This document shows positions 6,794-16,430 of a DNA stretch of 24,507 nt, one piece after another (the stretch's first letter is position 1; each line of letters starts with the position of its first letter). Under the pieces are notes generated by a model. The model saw only the letters and a list, made by a program, of their open reading frames with translations, did not search any database and was not told the DNA's origin. A program made the position numbers and the translations under genes. This DNA is from Neisseria meningitidis (GTDB lineage Bacteria > Pseudomonadota > Gammaproteobacteria > Burkholderiales > Neisseriaceae), in assembly GCA_923184405.1 (NCBI GenBank), contig OV299793.1:1269072-1293578 (forward strand), written 5' to 3'.

Positions 6794-7666
6794 ATGAATA
6801 CAGAAATTGAAATTATCGCCCAACCGACAAAGTAAGCAATCAGGGCAGCGATGCGCAGTGTGCTGGTGATGGAGCAGTGGGGTAACAGCGAGACGAAAAG
6901 CGAAGAGCGTTGGGTCGAACGCGGTCATCAAACAGTAACGGCGGAGACGATAAGGAAGGCATGTTCGAACTGGGACGTGCGCTGATTATTTTAAAAGAGC
7001 ATACGGAACACGGACGGTTTATGGAAAGTATGAAAAGCCAATTTGGGCTGGGTATCGCCAGAAACATCACGTCCGATGTCAGCCACTCGCCGCTTACCGA
7101 CCCCGCAAATGCAGAAGCCGCGCCGAAGCTGATGGATTTGGGCAAACCAAAGCTGCTGGAACTCTTGGTCGAAGAAGACGCACACGTTGGTGGGAACTGC
7201 CAGAAGAAAAAGAAGATCAACAGCACCACCACTGACGATGTGGGACCGAATGACGGTGCGTACGAGCTGCAAGTCGTCGCCCTCAGCGAAAGCCGTAGAA
7301 AAACTCTCGCCGCCAAAGACGAAGTGATGAAAACCAAAACAGCCAAAATTGATGAGCGAACCGAAGGAAGCTGGCTAAGAAGCAAACCGTTGTCCAGAGA
7401 GCCGGAAGGTCGGAAGACGTGGGCAGTGAGTTGGCGATGCAGTATAACAAGCCTTGAGGTCCGGTATCCGCAGTCAAGTGAGCCGTTTGAAAGATTTGTT
7501 CGACCAACTTAATGCGCACAGTGAGGCACACGAGATCAGCCATCAGGGCAAAAGATGGTCAGCACGCCTCAATCAAATTATTTCGACTGCGAGCAACTGC
7601 AAGAAAGCTAGTGCCCTGCCGACTGGAAGCACCGACAGACAATATGCCGGAATGGTTGGGCGGTGA
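6794..7666 (+). pseudogene. DUF3102-type prophage protein, several frameshifts
   Basis: Opens MNTEIEIIAQPTK, then meets a stop. The next frame reads AIRAAMRSVLVMEQWGNSET, and a third frame gives the DUF3102 signature ELGRALIILKEHTEHGRFME followed by SMKSQFGLGIA. Later parts are LLELLVEEDAHVG, a lysine-rich coiled segment, and from 7454 SQVSRLKDLFDQLNAHSEAH to MPEWL near the end. About 290 residues in all. DUF3102 proteins are early-region phage proteins of unknown role, with a helix-turn-helix-like N-terminus and coiled coil. At least four shifts. The transposase gene starts about 20 bases downstream. Confidence 0.6.
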
Positions 7667-7683
7667 AACGAGAAGAAGAGCGC

Positions 7684-8055
7684 ATGAATCCGGCCCAATG
7701 ATTGGAGCGTCTTAAGGCAGTCGAGAATCAGGCGGAAGCAATGGGACGCGGCGCACGCTCTGCATATCTTAAGCAGCAGGCGCGCAGGAATTTGGGCATC
7801 AACCTTCACACGCTATACCGCAAGCTGGAGGCGGTCAGTACATCAAGCCGACGCGCAAACGGCGCAGCGATGCAGGCAAGACGGAGCTAAAACCAGGAAG
7901 AAGCCAAATTGATTTCGGCCGGTTTTGGCGGAGGCGATGAAGGGCGCAACAGCAAGCGGCTGGATGTCAGCGCGGCAGGCGGTGGAAATGCAGCGCTCAA
8001 CGGAAAAATCGAGGCGGCGCGGATTGATGGGAAACCAGGAAGTTTTCATCCCGTC
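7684..8055 (+). pseudogene. Mu-type transposase A, N-terminal fragment
   Basis: Target-joining transposase of Mu-like phages. Only the N-terminal DNA-binding part is left. ATG AAT CCG GCC CAA is followed by an in-frame TGA, then LERLKAVENQAEAMGRGARS and AYLKQQARRNLGINLHTLYR, a helix-turn-helix, with KLEAVST after it. After two shifts come a degraded segment and NGKIEAARIDG. The DDE catalytic core of about 450 further residues is absent: the sequence passes directly into an integrase at about 8055. The phage therefore cannot transpose. Confidence 0.65.
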
Positions 8056-8710
8056 CGTCCGCACTGCTTTCCGCCCGCTGGCAAGACATCGACCTCACCG
8101 CCCGGTTATGGCACATCCCCGCCGCCGACATGAAGACCAAACACCCTTTACCGTCCCACTGTCGGACTGGGCGGTAGAAATACCCGAGAGCTGCACACAC
8201 AGACCGGCGACAACATCCACCTTTCCCAGGCATCCGCCCACGGCGCAAACCCGCCCCCATCCTGACCACATCAGCATCAAATTCGCCCACAACGCCATCC
8301 GACGACTGGGCTATGACGGCAGCAACCCAGCAAATCCAAACACACAATGCACGGATTCCGCCACCTCTTCACCAACATCAGCCTGACCGCCGGAAAAGAC
8401 ACCCTCACAACAGACCTCGCCCGCGGACACATCAGCCGCGCCGCCCTCAACGCGCAAACTGCTCAAACATACACCACTACCTGACCGCCGGGACAGCTAC
8501 CGCCTCCAAGAGCGGCGCGAACTCGCCGAATGGTACAGCCGCCGCCACCGCCAAGCATACAATGAAGCCGCCGCCAAAACCCCGCAAAACAAAAAACCGC
8601 CTGAAAAAATTCAGACGGCATCCTGTCTCAAAACACTTGCAATAAAAAACCAGCAAAAGGTATTAATGTCACACATGGCAGACATCCTGCCATCCGACAA
8701 GCAGCGGTAA
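8056..8710 (+). pseudogene. Tyrosine recombinase (integrase), C-terminal part, frameshifted
   Basis: Site-specific recombinase of an integrated element. The visible part begins SARWQDIDLTARLWHIPAAD, then MKTKHPFTVPLSDWAVEI, as in the catalytic domain of P4-type integrases. After shifts it gives NAIRRLGYDGSN and KSKHTMHGFRHLFTN, with the HxxR catalytic motif as HGFR at 8350-8361. The end, in another frame, reads HHYLDRRDSYRLQERRELAE; the Tyr in HHYL is the probable nucleophile by comparison with the AEYLDxRRExxxWW pattern. The N-terminal half and the first catalytic Arg are missing. A candidate for the enzyme that used the tmRNA end as its attachment site, though it now lies 8 kb away. Confidence 0.65.
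8597..8620. terminator. Hairpin with DNA uptake sequence
   Basis: CCGCCTGAA pairs with TTCAGACGG (one bulged base). TTCAGACGGC at 8610-8619 is a perfect DNA uptake sequence on the minus strand. It lies within the last codons of the integrase frame, so it may mark the original gene end. Confidence 0.5.
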
Positions 8711-8737
8711 ACCGCGCCAAAAACGAAAGGAAATCCA

Positions 8738-8941
8738 ATGAACAGAACCAAACAAGAAATGAAACACTCCAGGTCACAGAAAAGCAGATGCCGAAATCGC
8801 CAAAATCATTGCAGACGCGCACAAAATCAACGCCGAATCCGTAAAATAGCCCAAGAGTCCCGCTGGTATCCCATGATAGCGGCCACCGGGCTGGTTACCA
8901 CCATCGCCGCCAGGTTGGCACTGATATTCAAATCGGTCTGA
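8738..8941 (+). CDS. Small membrane protein, phage-associated
   Basis: 67 residues, open throughout, although internal shifts are likely because residues 9-35 are unusually Arg-rich and an alternative frame gives ETLQVTEKQM. The C-terminus is clear: KIAQESRWYPMIAATGLVTT then IAARLALIFKSV, a membrane helix with a short polar end. AAAGGAAA lies about 10 bases before the ATG. Resembles small tail-anchored proteins found with neisserial prophage islands; no function known. Confidence 0.5.
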   Translation: MNRTKQEMKHSRSQKSRCRNRQNHCRRAQNQRRIRKIAQESRWYPMIAATGLVTTIAARLALIFKSV

Positions 8942-8947
8942 CCACAA

Positions 8948-8963
8948 AGCCCCGCGAGGGGCT
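8948..8963. other. Small perfect hairpin
   Basis: AGCCCC and GGGGCT around a GCGA tetraloop, just after the stop of the small membrane protein. No T run follows, so termination would be weak. Confidence 0.4.
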
Positions 8964-8978
8964 ACATCCCTCAACAAA

Positions 8979-9258
8979 ATGAACAGAGCCGCACTATTCA
9001 ACCGCTTTACCCCGAATGGATTATCGGGCAAGACCGAGCAAGCGACTCTCATTACCACATTGCCGGCTATCCCCGCCTGATTGCCAAAAATCCACACGCA
9101 GACAGACGGCGAATGCCGGACGAGCAGAACCGCCAATCCGAAAACGGCATCACCTTTACGATTTTATTTTTTCCGACGGCAAATCGGCAGACGAAGCACG
9201 ATGTGCCGTCGTCCTTACTGAAACCTGCCTTAGGGCAGTCAAAAATATGCGAAACAAA
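8979..9258 (+). CDS. Conserved prophage-island protein, frameshifted
   Basis: One frame gives YPEWIIGQDRASDSHYHIAG then YPRLIAK, and further on MPDEQNRQSENGITFT. After a shift the end reads SDGKSADEARCAVVLTETCL and RAVKNMRNK. About 90 residues when joined. The ATG at 8979 belongs to a different frame from the first clear segment, so the start is uncertain. Function unknown. The end overlaps the likely start of the next gene. Confidence 0.5.
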
Positions 9259-9454
9259 ATAAACCGCAACGACACGGAACTCGGCTACACGCCTTACAAC
9301 GCTTCGCAACCGCTGCAAACTGACACAGGCCGAGTTGGCGAAAATCGTCGGGGTGAAGCACTACATACAGGTAGGCCGCTGGGAAGCAAAACCAGATACC
9401 GAAACCCGTCAGGCCGATATGCCGCTGGAAAAATGGCGGCAGTTCCTCGATTGA
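9259..9454 (+). CDS. Helix-turn-helix phage protein, one frameshift
   Basis: Probably began at an ATG now read as ATA at 9259, overlapping the upstream gene end. NRNDTELGYTPYNA is followed by one shift, then CKLTQAELAKIVGVKHYIQV, GRWEAKPDTETRQADMPLEK and WRQFLD with a stop at 9452. LTQAELAKIVGV..IQVGRWE is an XRE-type helix-turn-helix. It may regulate the neighbouring phage genes. About 65 residues after correction. Confidence 0.55.
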
Positions 9455-9466
9455 TAGAAAACAAAC

Positions 9467-9487
9467 GCCGTCTGAAACGCTTCAGAG
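9467..9487 (+). terminator. DNA uptake sequence with degenerate inverted copy
   Basis: GCCGTCTGAA at 9467-9476 is followed by ACGC and TTCAGAGTGC, an imperfect inverted copy. This is the usual neisserial terminator arrangement, 12 bases after the helix-turn-helix gene. Confidence 0.6.
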
Positions 9488-9589
9488 TGCGAAGCCTGCC
9501 CGCCGGGTACGGCATTTTTACCCACCCCCAAACCTAAAGCCCCACGCCGCTTGCCCCGACCCGCCGCCGCCCCAAAATAAACTCACTCT

Positions 9590-10791
9590 GAGACCTTTGC
9601 AAAATTCCTTCTCCCGACAGCCGAAACCTAAACACAGGTACTTCGCCCCAAATACCGCCTAATTCTACCCAAATATCCCCTTAATCCTGCCCGGATACCC
9701 GATAATCAGGCATCCGGCTGCCTTTTAGGCGGCAGCGGGCGCACTTAGCCTGTTGGCGGCTTTCAACAGGTTCAAACACATCGCTTTCAGGTGGCTTTGC
9801 GCACTCACTTTAATCAGTCCGAAATAGGCTGCCCGGGCGTAGCGGAATTTACGGTGCAGCGTACCGAAGCTTGTTCGACCACATAACGGGTCTTCGATAA
9901 ATATCGGTTACGCTTGGTTTGCACTTCCGACAGCGGGCGGTTGCGGCAGGCTTTGCGCATAATGCCGTCCAACAACTGATGTTCTTCCGGATGTTGCCGG
10001 TTTTCCGCACTGTCGTAGCCTTTGTCGGCATAGACGGTCGTACCTTTCGGCTGTCCTTCCAGCAAAGGCGACAGGTGTTTGCACTCATGGGCATTGGCGG
10101 GGGTAATGTGCAGTTTCTCGATATAGCCTTCCCATCGGTACGGGTATGTTGTTTGTAACCGAGTTTGTAGAGGCCGTTTTTCTTGATCCAACGAGCATCG
10201 CTGTCCTTACTCAGTGTGGTTTGGCCGCTGACTTGTCCTTCTTCGTCAACTTCTATGGTCTGACGCTGTTTGCTGCCGATGGTCTGAATAATGGTGGCGT
10301 CAACAACGGCAGCGGATGCTTTCTCTATTTTTAAACCTTTTTCGGTCAGTTGGCGGTTGATCAGTTCCAGCAATTCGGACAGGGTGTTGTCTTGCGCCAG
10401 CCAGTTACGGTAGCGGCATAAGGTGCTGTAATCAGGGATGCTCAGTTCGTCAAAACGACAAAACAGGTTGAAATCGATGCGGGTAATGAGGCTGTGTTCG
10501 AGTTCAGGATCGGAGAGGCTGTGCCATTGTCCGAGCAGGACGGCTTTGAACATGGACAACAGCGGGTAGGCGGGACGGCCGCGGTGGTCTCGGAGGTAAC
10601 GGGTTTTTGACGATTCAGGTACTGTTCGATCGGCTGCCAATCAATCACCTGGTCCAACTTCAATAGCGGGAAGCGGTTGATGTGTTTGGCAATCATGGCT
10701 TGGGCGGTTTGCTGGAAGAAGGTGCTCATGAGAAATCCCTAAATGTCTTAGTAGGAATTTAAGGGATTTTGAAGAATTTTACAAAGGTCTC
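9590..10791 (-). mobile_element. IS1106-like insertion sequence (IS5 family)
   Basis: Left end GAGACCTTTGCAAAATTCC at 9590. The right end is its inverted copy, GAATTTTACAAAGGTCTC, finishing at 10791. About 1.2 kb, with one minus-strand transposase gene. Both ends are intact. I see no clear target duplication; half a Correia element begins two bases after the right end. Confidence 0.85.
9725..10729 (-). pseudogene. IS1106-like transposase, three frameshifts
   Basis: DDE transposase. Begins at 10729 with MSTFFQQTAQAMIAKHINRF. After a shift near 10605 comes TRYLRDHRGRPAYPLLSMFK, then LLGQWHSLSDPELEHSL and FNLFCRFDELSIPDYSTLCR, the IS5-family N-terminal domain. The first catalytic Asp is in AAVVDATII. 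A second shift near 10140 leads to TTVYADKGYDSAENR, carrying the second Asp, and KTRYVVEQ, carrying the Glu. A third shift near 9870 restores GTLHRKFRYARAAYFGLIK and the tail ending APAAA at 9725. About 335 residues if repaired; inactive as read. Confidence 0.85.
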
Positions 10792-10792
10792 T

Positions 10793-10846
10793 ATTTGTAC
10801 TGTCTTCGGCTCGCCGCCTTGTCCTTATTTAAATTTAATTCACTAT
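10793..10846. repeat. Half Correia element next to the IS1106-like end
   Basis: ATTTGTACTGTCTTCGGCTC through TTAAATTTAATTCACTATA is the right half of a Correia element, including its terminal repeat. The matching left half is not found on the far side of the IS. Confidence 0.75.
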
Positions 10847-10914
10847 ATTTGCCCGTGCGTTTGTGATAAATTCGGCACTGTATTTGATATGATTTTAACA
10901 AATCAGGAGGGGCA

Positions 10915-11094
10915 ATGTTTTGGTATGTAATCGGCTTTTGCGCCTTTGTCGTCGCGCTGCTGTCGCTGTGGGTCAATGTCGGCGCATTCGGTATGCAGGA
11001 AGACGATACCCCGCAATCGGATTACGAAAGACGTTTGGGCTTGCGTGCGAAGCTGAAAAACAAATATCCGGATACGGAAGAAAAGCAGCAATAA
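10915..11094 (+). CDS. Small single-helix membrane protein
   Basis: Intact, 59 residues: MFWYVIGFCAFVVALLSLWV is the membrane segment, then a polar tail with DDTPQSDYERRLGLRAKLKN ending EEKQQ. AGGAGG at 10905-10910 gives a good ribosome site and a DUS terminator follows 7 bases after the stop. One of the few undamaged genes in the window. No function known; it looks like a conserved neisserial hypothetical protein. Its own promoter probably lies in 10847-10900, where TATTTGATATGAT could serve as the -10 region. Confidence 0.8.
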   Translation: MFWYVIGFCAFVVALLSLWVNVGAFGMQEDDTPQSDYERRLGLRAKLKNKYPDTEEKQQ

Positions 11095-11101
11095 AGATAT
11101 G

Positions 11102-11134
11102 AAATGCCGTCTGAAAGATTTTCAGACGGCATTT
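11102..11134. terminator. Perfect DUS-pair terminator
   Basis: AAATGCCGTCTGAAA and TTTCAGACGGCATTT around a short loop: two inverted DNA uptake sequences (11106-11115 and 11121-11130). Placed to end the small membrane protein gene. Confidence 0.9.
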
Positions 11135-11304
11135 GCTATGAAGCGGATACAGTGCAAACAAATCTCAGCACACGGCGATGAAGCAGCGGACCTACAAACA
11201 TTACATAACCGATTGACTTGGTGCAACAGCACATTCGCAAGTCGAACGTCTTTCAGCATGCCGAACCAATGCTTTATCGGAATTTGTTATTGCACTAGAC
11301 ATAG
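11135..11304. other. Intergenic, nothing identified
   Basis: 170 bases between the DUS terminator and the end of dusC. No frame, repeat or hairpin that I can support. Confidence 0.4.
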
Positions 11305-12285
11305 TCAAGTATTCATCGCTCGCTCAAATGCAGTCAAGATGCTCAGAACTTCGGCCGTATCCTTAACCGTTCGAAAGCCGCCGTACACAGTTTGTGCTGC
11401 CGCACATTCTTTTCGCATCATGCCCAACCACTGCTTCAGCCGGGCCAGCGGGTAGTTGTTGTTTGCCTCTTTTGTCAGGCACGGCTCGAAAAACTGCCGT
11501 ATCCATTTAGAAACTTCGGCAAAATCCGTGTCTTTGATATGCTCGCCGTTCTCGTATTGCTTGATTTGCCACGCCAAGTCGGGGCGGATGACCCCGCCGC
11601 GACCGAGCATCACGCTGTTGCAGCCGCTGATTGTCTTGATACCGATATAGTCTTGCAGGCTGAAAACGTCGCCGTTGGCGGTAACGGGAATATTGACGCT
11701 GTCGCGAATATTTCCTCATCCATTCCCAATGCGCCGACGGTTCGTAACCCTCGGCTTTGGTACGCGAATGTACGGTCAGTCCCGCATGCGACACGTTAGG
11801 CGAACCGCACAGACGCAGTCCAAAGCCGCTTTTGAATTCGAAACCGAAGCCGCAATCCTGCCGTGAGCGCAATATGTGCACGCAAACGTCCGCGCAACAA
11901 CTTGACGATGAGGAATGATCAGTTCCGGCTCTTTCCAAAGGCGATTCGCGACACATTTAACTCATGATGATCGGTGAACGCACGGCAGCCGTAGTTCAAA
12001 TACAAATTGCTCGCACCGAAACCGACGGCTACCAGCCAATACGCCGCCAGAAGGTCCGCATCACGTCACCCAACAAATCTGCACAGGGCAAGACGAGCCG
12101 GAAAACGTTTTGTTTCCGTCTGGCGATTTCGGGACATATTCAACCATATGAATCGGGAATGCACGGTATGGGTAATGCAAACCAAAGCCGTCTGAAGCGC
12201 ATTCGGCGTAGCCAGACAATATCGCGTCAGCAGGTACAGCAAAACGTTTCCATCGCCGCAGACCCTGCATAGGGGCACAAAATGA
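11305..12285 (-). pseudogene. dusC: tRNA-dihydrouridine synthase C, frameshifted
   Basis: Flavoenzyme that reduces a uridine in tRNA to dihydrouridine. In order on the minus strand: APMQGL (FMN site) at about 12275; IHMVEYVPKSPDGNKTFSGS matching the early barrel; YLNYGCRAFTD near 11990, where the catalytic Cys of the NFGCP motif is kept but Pro is changed; GLTVHSRTKAEGYEPSAHWE with the FMN-phosphate His-Arg region; then from 11613 MMLGRGGVIRPDLAWQIKQY and the helical C-terminal domain (DFAEVSKWIRQFFE, YPLARLKQWLGMMRKE). Stop at 11305. No start codon remains: the FMN motif abuts the decayed end of the upstream oxidoreductase. At least five frameshifts. The DusC subtype is inferred from the C-terminal half. 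Confidence 0.75.
12187..12196 (+). other. DNA uptake sequence within dusC
   Basis: Perfect GCCGTCTGAA, unpaired, inside the gene. Confidence 0.85.
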
Positions 12286-12380
12286 TTCAAGCCAGTTGCC
12301 GAGGATCGGGTGTTCGCCATTTCGATCACGACATGGAATGGTATATTGTTGTCGTCGGTACCGGTCAAGGCCTTGCGGCA

Positions 12381-12971
12381 GGCTGGGCAGGAAGTAAGCA
12401 TTTGGACGGGTCTACCCTGCGGCAGCTTCTTGAGGTTTTTCTCGATTTCCTCTTGTTTGCGGGCAATTTGACTTGAATGCCGATATCAAGGTCGTTTGAC
12501 GGCGAACAGACAGAATCGCCGCAGCAGCCGTCGCTTACAGCAAGACTTTTTCTGCCACACCGACGCTGCTGGCCATTTGGGTAAACTCTATCGAGCCATG
12601 GTGGCAGGGTCCGAAGAGGTATTGCTGACATTGCGACGACGATCGAGTCGGCACGCATATTATTGCTGAGCAGTAGGCGTAGAGGTCAAGCCATGCAGGC
12701 AGGCAGGGCAGGAAGTAAGCATTTTGACAGGTTCAACCTGCGGCAGCTCTTCGGGATTTTCTCGATTTCCTCTTGTTTGCGGATTTGACTTGGGTGGCGA
12801 TATCAGGTCGTTTGACTGAGCACATACCGGACTCGCCGTAGCAGCCGTCGCTTAAGACGACTTTCTGCCCCATCAGGCTGCTGGCCATTTCGGTGGCGTT
12901 CATGGTTTTGATGGGGGTGTGGCAGGAATCGTGGTACAGGTATTGCTGACCTTGCACGCCGTCGAGCTTCA
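12381..12971. repeat. Tandem duplication of the oxidoreductase 3' end
   Basis: Two direct copies of about 270 bp, offset by about 321 bp. Both begin GGCAGGAAGTAAGCAT (12387-12402 and 12708-12723), continue CCTGCGGCAGC and TTTCTCGATTTCCTCTTGTTTGCG, and end with AGGTATTGCTGAC. The right copy joins the body of the gene; the left copy is more altered but carries the gene's last residues (MLTSCPACRKALTGTDDNNI), so between them the whole C-terminus is represented. Confidence 0.8.
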
Positions 12972-15352
12972 CGCCTTTTTCGAGCAGGTATTCGTGGATG
13001 TCGATGATGCGGCAGCCGGGGAAGATTACTTCGAAGCGGTATTTTCGAGCTGGTCGTAACAAGTGCCGCAACTGACGACGACGGTCTTAATGTCGAGGTA
13101 GTTGAGGGTGTTTGCCATACGGTGGAAAGCCACGCGGTTGTTGGTGCTCATTTCTTCGGCTTTAGCCTTGTTGCCGCCCGCGTCTTGCGGATAGCCGCAA
13201 CACATATAGCCGGGCGGCAGGACGGTTTGTACGCCGACGTGCAAGAGCATAGCTTGAACGGCAAATCCGATTTGGCTGAACAGGCGATCCGAACCGCAAC
13301 CGGGGAAGTAGAATACGGCTTCGGCATCTTCCGGCGCAGCGGGGTTACAGATGATGGGGATGCTTTTGCCGTCGTCGATGCCCAATAAGGAGCGCGGTGT
13401 TTTGGCGGGTACGCTTTTCGGCAAAGGACGGTTGATGAAATGGATAACCTGTTCTTTAATCGGGGCTTTGCCGACGGTGGCCTTAGGTTCGGCTTTTTGC
13501 TTTTCAGTGCCGATCGGAAGAAGCTTGCCGATTTGTAGGCAAAGTTCTGCGCTGGGGAAGCCAGTCTGTATCATGGCGGCGCGAAGGGCTTTGATGGTTT
13601 TAGGACCAGTGGCGTTCAAAAACCCCATACCCATAGAAGCAGCAGGCGCAAATCGTTTGTGGCCGGAATCGGCAAGGTAGTTGCGGACGGCTACGGTTAC
13701 GTCGCCAAAGTCGATGTTGACGGGGCAGGATTTGACGCAGCGGTGGCACACGGTGCAGTGGTCGCCGATGTCCATGAGTTCTTCAAAATGTTTGACGGAA
13801 ACGCCGCGGCGGGTTTGTTCTTCGTATAAGAAGGCTTCGGTCAGCAAGCCCACGCCGAGGATTTTGTTGCGCGGACTGTACAGCAGGTTGGCACGCGGAA
13901 CGTGAGTAGAGCAGACGGGTTTGCATTTGCCGCAGCGCAGGCAGTCTTTGACGGAATCGGCAATCGTGCCGAGGTCTGATTTTTCCATAATCAGCGATTC
14001 CGCGCCCAAAAGCTCGAAAGACGGCGTGTAGGCGTTGCGTAAGTCCGAGCCTTTCATCAGTTTGTGGCGGTTGAAGGTGTGTTTGGGATCGACTTGGTTT
14101 TTGTAGGTCCAAAACGGCTGCATTTCTTCATCGCTTAAAAATTCGAGCTTGGTGATGCCGATGCCGTGTTCGCCGGAAATTACGCCGCCGAGCGAACGGG
14201 CGATTTTCATAATGCGTTCGACCGAACGGTAGGCTGTCTGAAGCATTTCGGCATCGTCTGAGTTGACCGGAATATTGGTGTGGACATTGCCGTCGCCGGC
14301 GTGCATATGCAGGGCGACAAAGACTCTGCCGCGTACGGTTTTGGCGTGGATTTTGCCCAAGCCTTGGATAATCTTGGTATCGGTTTTGCCGCTGAAGATT
14401 TCGGCAGTGGTTTCATTACGTCTGCTTTGACAGACACGCGCAGGCGGAAATCGCGGAATGCGGTAAAGCAGCTTTCATTGTCTTTGGCTTCGGGCGCGGC
14501 GTGGACGGCTGCACCGTAGCGAGCTTTGTAGTCGGCAAGCGGCGTGTCCAAATTGGCGAGCAAACAGTCCCAACGTTCTTTGACGGCGGCAGCGTGGGCC
14601 AAGGCGTGTTTGCCGCGTTCGCCCAAAAGTTCGGCGGTCGGCAGGTCAGTGCCCATTTTGTCGATGGGGAGTTTGCCCGAAAGATATTGCTCCAAGGCGG
14701 CACAGAGTTTGAGCTTGTTTTGGATGGAAAGCTCAATGTTGATGCGTTCGATGCCGTCCGAATACTCGCCGAGCCTTTCGAGCGGGATGACCACGTCTTC
14801 GTTAATTTTAAAGGCGTTGGTGTGCTTGGCGATGGCGGCGGTGCGGCTGCGGTCGAGCCAAAAGGTTTTGCGCGCTTCGGGAGACACGGCGATAAAGCCG
14901 TCGCCATCGCGGGCGCGGGCAAGTTCGCAAATGTGTTCGGCGGCTGCCTCTACGGCGGCTTCGTCGTCGGAAACCACGTCCGCCAGCAAGACCATTTCGG
15001 CCGTCCCTTGCCCGCCGCTTTGGTTGCGTAGCCGACGGCGCGGACGTAACGCCAGTCAAATGTCCAAACCTGCCAGCCGAACGCTGTCGTGGGCGAGCAG
15101 GAAATCGCGGATTTCGACGATAGAAGGCGTAGCGGTGGCGACCGTGCCGAAAAACTCCATACACACAGTGCGCGTGTATTTCGGCATTTTGTGCAACACG
15201 AAAGCAACAGCCGGTGATGATGCCGTCCGTGCGCTTCTTTCTGTACGCCGGGCAGGCCGCTCAAGAATTTGTCGGTAACGTCTTTGCCCAAAACCGACTT
15301 TGCGAAATTTGTGGACTGGAATTTCCAAACGTTCGGTTTTAACGATATTGAG

Positions 15353-15362
15353 GCCGTCTGAA
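15353..15362 (+). other. DNA uptake sequence within the oxidoreductase
   Basis: Perfect GCCGTCTGAA, unpaired, read in the minus-strand gene within the segment TLDSDGLNIV. Confidence 0.85.
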
Positions 15363-16404
15363 TCCAGCGTATGTACGTCAAACACGGCGGTTTCTTCATC
15401 GTGGATTTTGCCGAAATTGTGGCGCACGCGCTCGATACGCAGCCATTCGCCTTGAAGGTTGACCATCTGCCAGTAGGCGAGGTTGTCCAACGCCGTCCCC
15501 CACAACACGGCTTTTTTGCCGCCGCGTTCATCGCCACATTGCCGCCCACGCAGGACGCATCGGCAGAAGTCGGATCGACGGCGAACACCAAACCTGCCTG
15601 ATGCGCGGTTTCTTCCACCCGCCGCGTAACCACGCCCGCGCCGCAACGGATAATCGGATGATTGCCGTCCAATCCTGCCAGCTCAACGTATTCCACGCCG
15701 CGATGCTTGTCGAGCTTTCGGTATTGATGACCGCGCTCATTGCGTCAAAGGAATCGCGCCTCCGGTATAACCCGTGCCGCCGCCGCGCGGGATAATAACC
15801 AAGTCAGTTCGATTAAAGCGCGCACCAAAGGCGCGACTCCGCCTCCGTGTCGGGATTGACGACGACAAACGGATACTCCACGCGCCAGTCGGTTGCATCG
15901 GTAACGTGCGTTACCCGCGCCAGCCCGTCGAACATAATATTGTGCGGCTTGGTGATTTTGCTCAAACGCTCCAAAATCTGCCGCCGTTTTGGCTGGTTTC
16001 ATCAAAACTGCTATCAAAACGCTCGACTGCTTTTCTGCTGCGGCAACCAACACATCCACTTGCCGATTATCGTCGCGGCGTTTGCGGATTTCATTTAAGC
16101 GGTGGCGCATTTCACGTACCAGCGCGGCGCGGCGTTTTGGGTGCTCCAGCAAGTCATCGACCGGATACGGATTGCGCACGACCACCCAAATATCGCCCAA
16201 CACTTCAAACAGCATCCGCGCCGAACGCCGGTTTTGCGCTGTCCGCGCAAGTCTTGCAGGATTTGCCACGCCTCATCGCCCAGTAGGCGGATGACGATTT
16301 CGCGGTCGGTGTAAGAAGTATAGTTATAGGGAATTTCCCGAATACGCTGCAAGGGCGGTAGTCGTGGTCATGGTGTGTCCGTGTTTGGCAGTTTCTATTT
16401 GAAT

Positions 16405-16430
16405 GCCGTCTGAAAATTCGGTTTCAGGCG
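16405..16430. terminator. DNA uptake sequence with near-perfect inverted copy
   Basis: GCCGTCTGAA at 16405-16414 followed by TTCAGGCGG (one mismatch) nine bases on. It lies upstream of the minus-strand oxidoreductase, so it would terminate a transcript arriving from the right. Confidence 0.55.

Larger units (their letters stand above)
12290..16371 (-). pseudogene. FAD/FMN and 4Fe-4S oxidoreductase (DUF3683, GlcD/YdiJ-like), frameshifted
   Basis: Large flavin dehydrogenase, probably of D-2-hydroxyacids such as D-lactate. Starts at 16371 (MTTTTAL); after a shift come [20 protein letters not shown] and the DUF3683 region ([15 protein letters not shown]). The FAD-binding domain has VFAVDPTSADASCVGGNVAM. 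The oxidase C-terminal domain has HMHAGDGNVHTNIPV and GGVISGEHGIGITKLEF. Two ferredoxin clusters follow, CLRCGKCKPVC and CTVCHRCVKSCPVNI, then CCG-type motifs GYMCCGYPQDAGG and VVSCGTCYDQLE. The part at 14360-13026 is open for 444 residues; elsewhere at least six shifts break it. The last 90 or so codons are present twice (12381-12650 and 12701-12971). About 1270 residues is normal for the family. Confidence 0.85.

Noticed and set aside
7997..8347. 116-residue minus-strand ORF
   Set aside because: Antisense to the integrase fragment, which has the recognisable HGFR motif on the plus strand.
14501..15278. Long plus-strand frames of 176 and 244 residues
   Set aside because: They are antisense shadows of the minus-strand FAD/Fe-S oxidoreductase, whose motifs are clear in the opposite frame.
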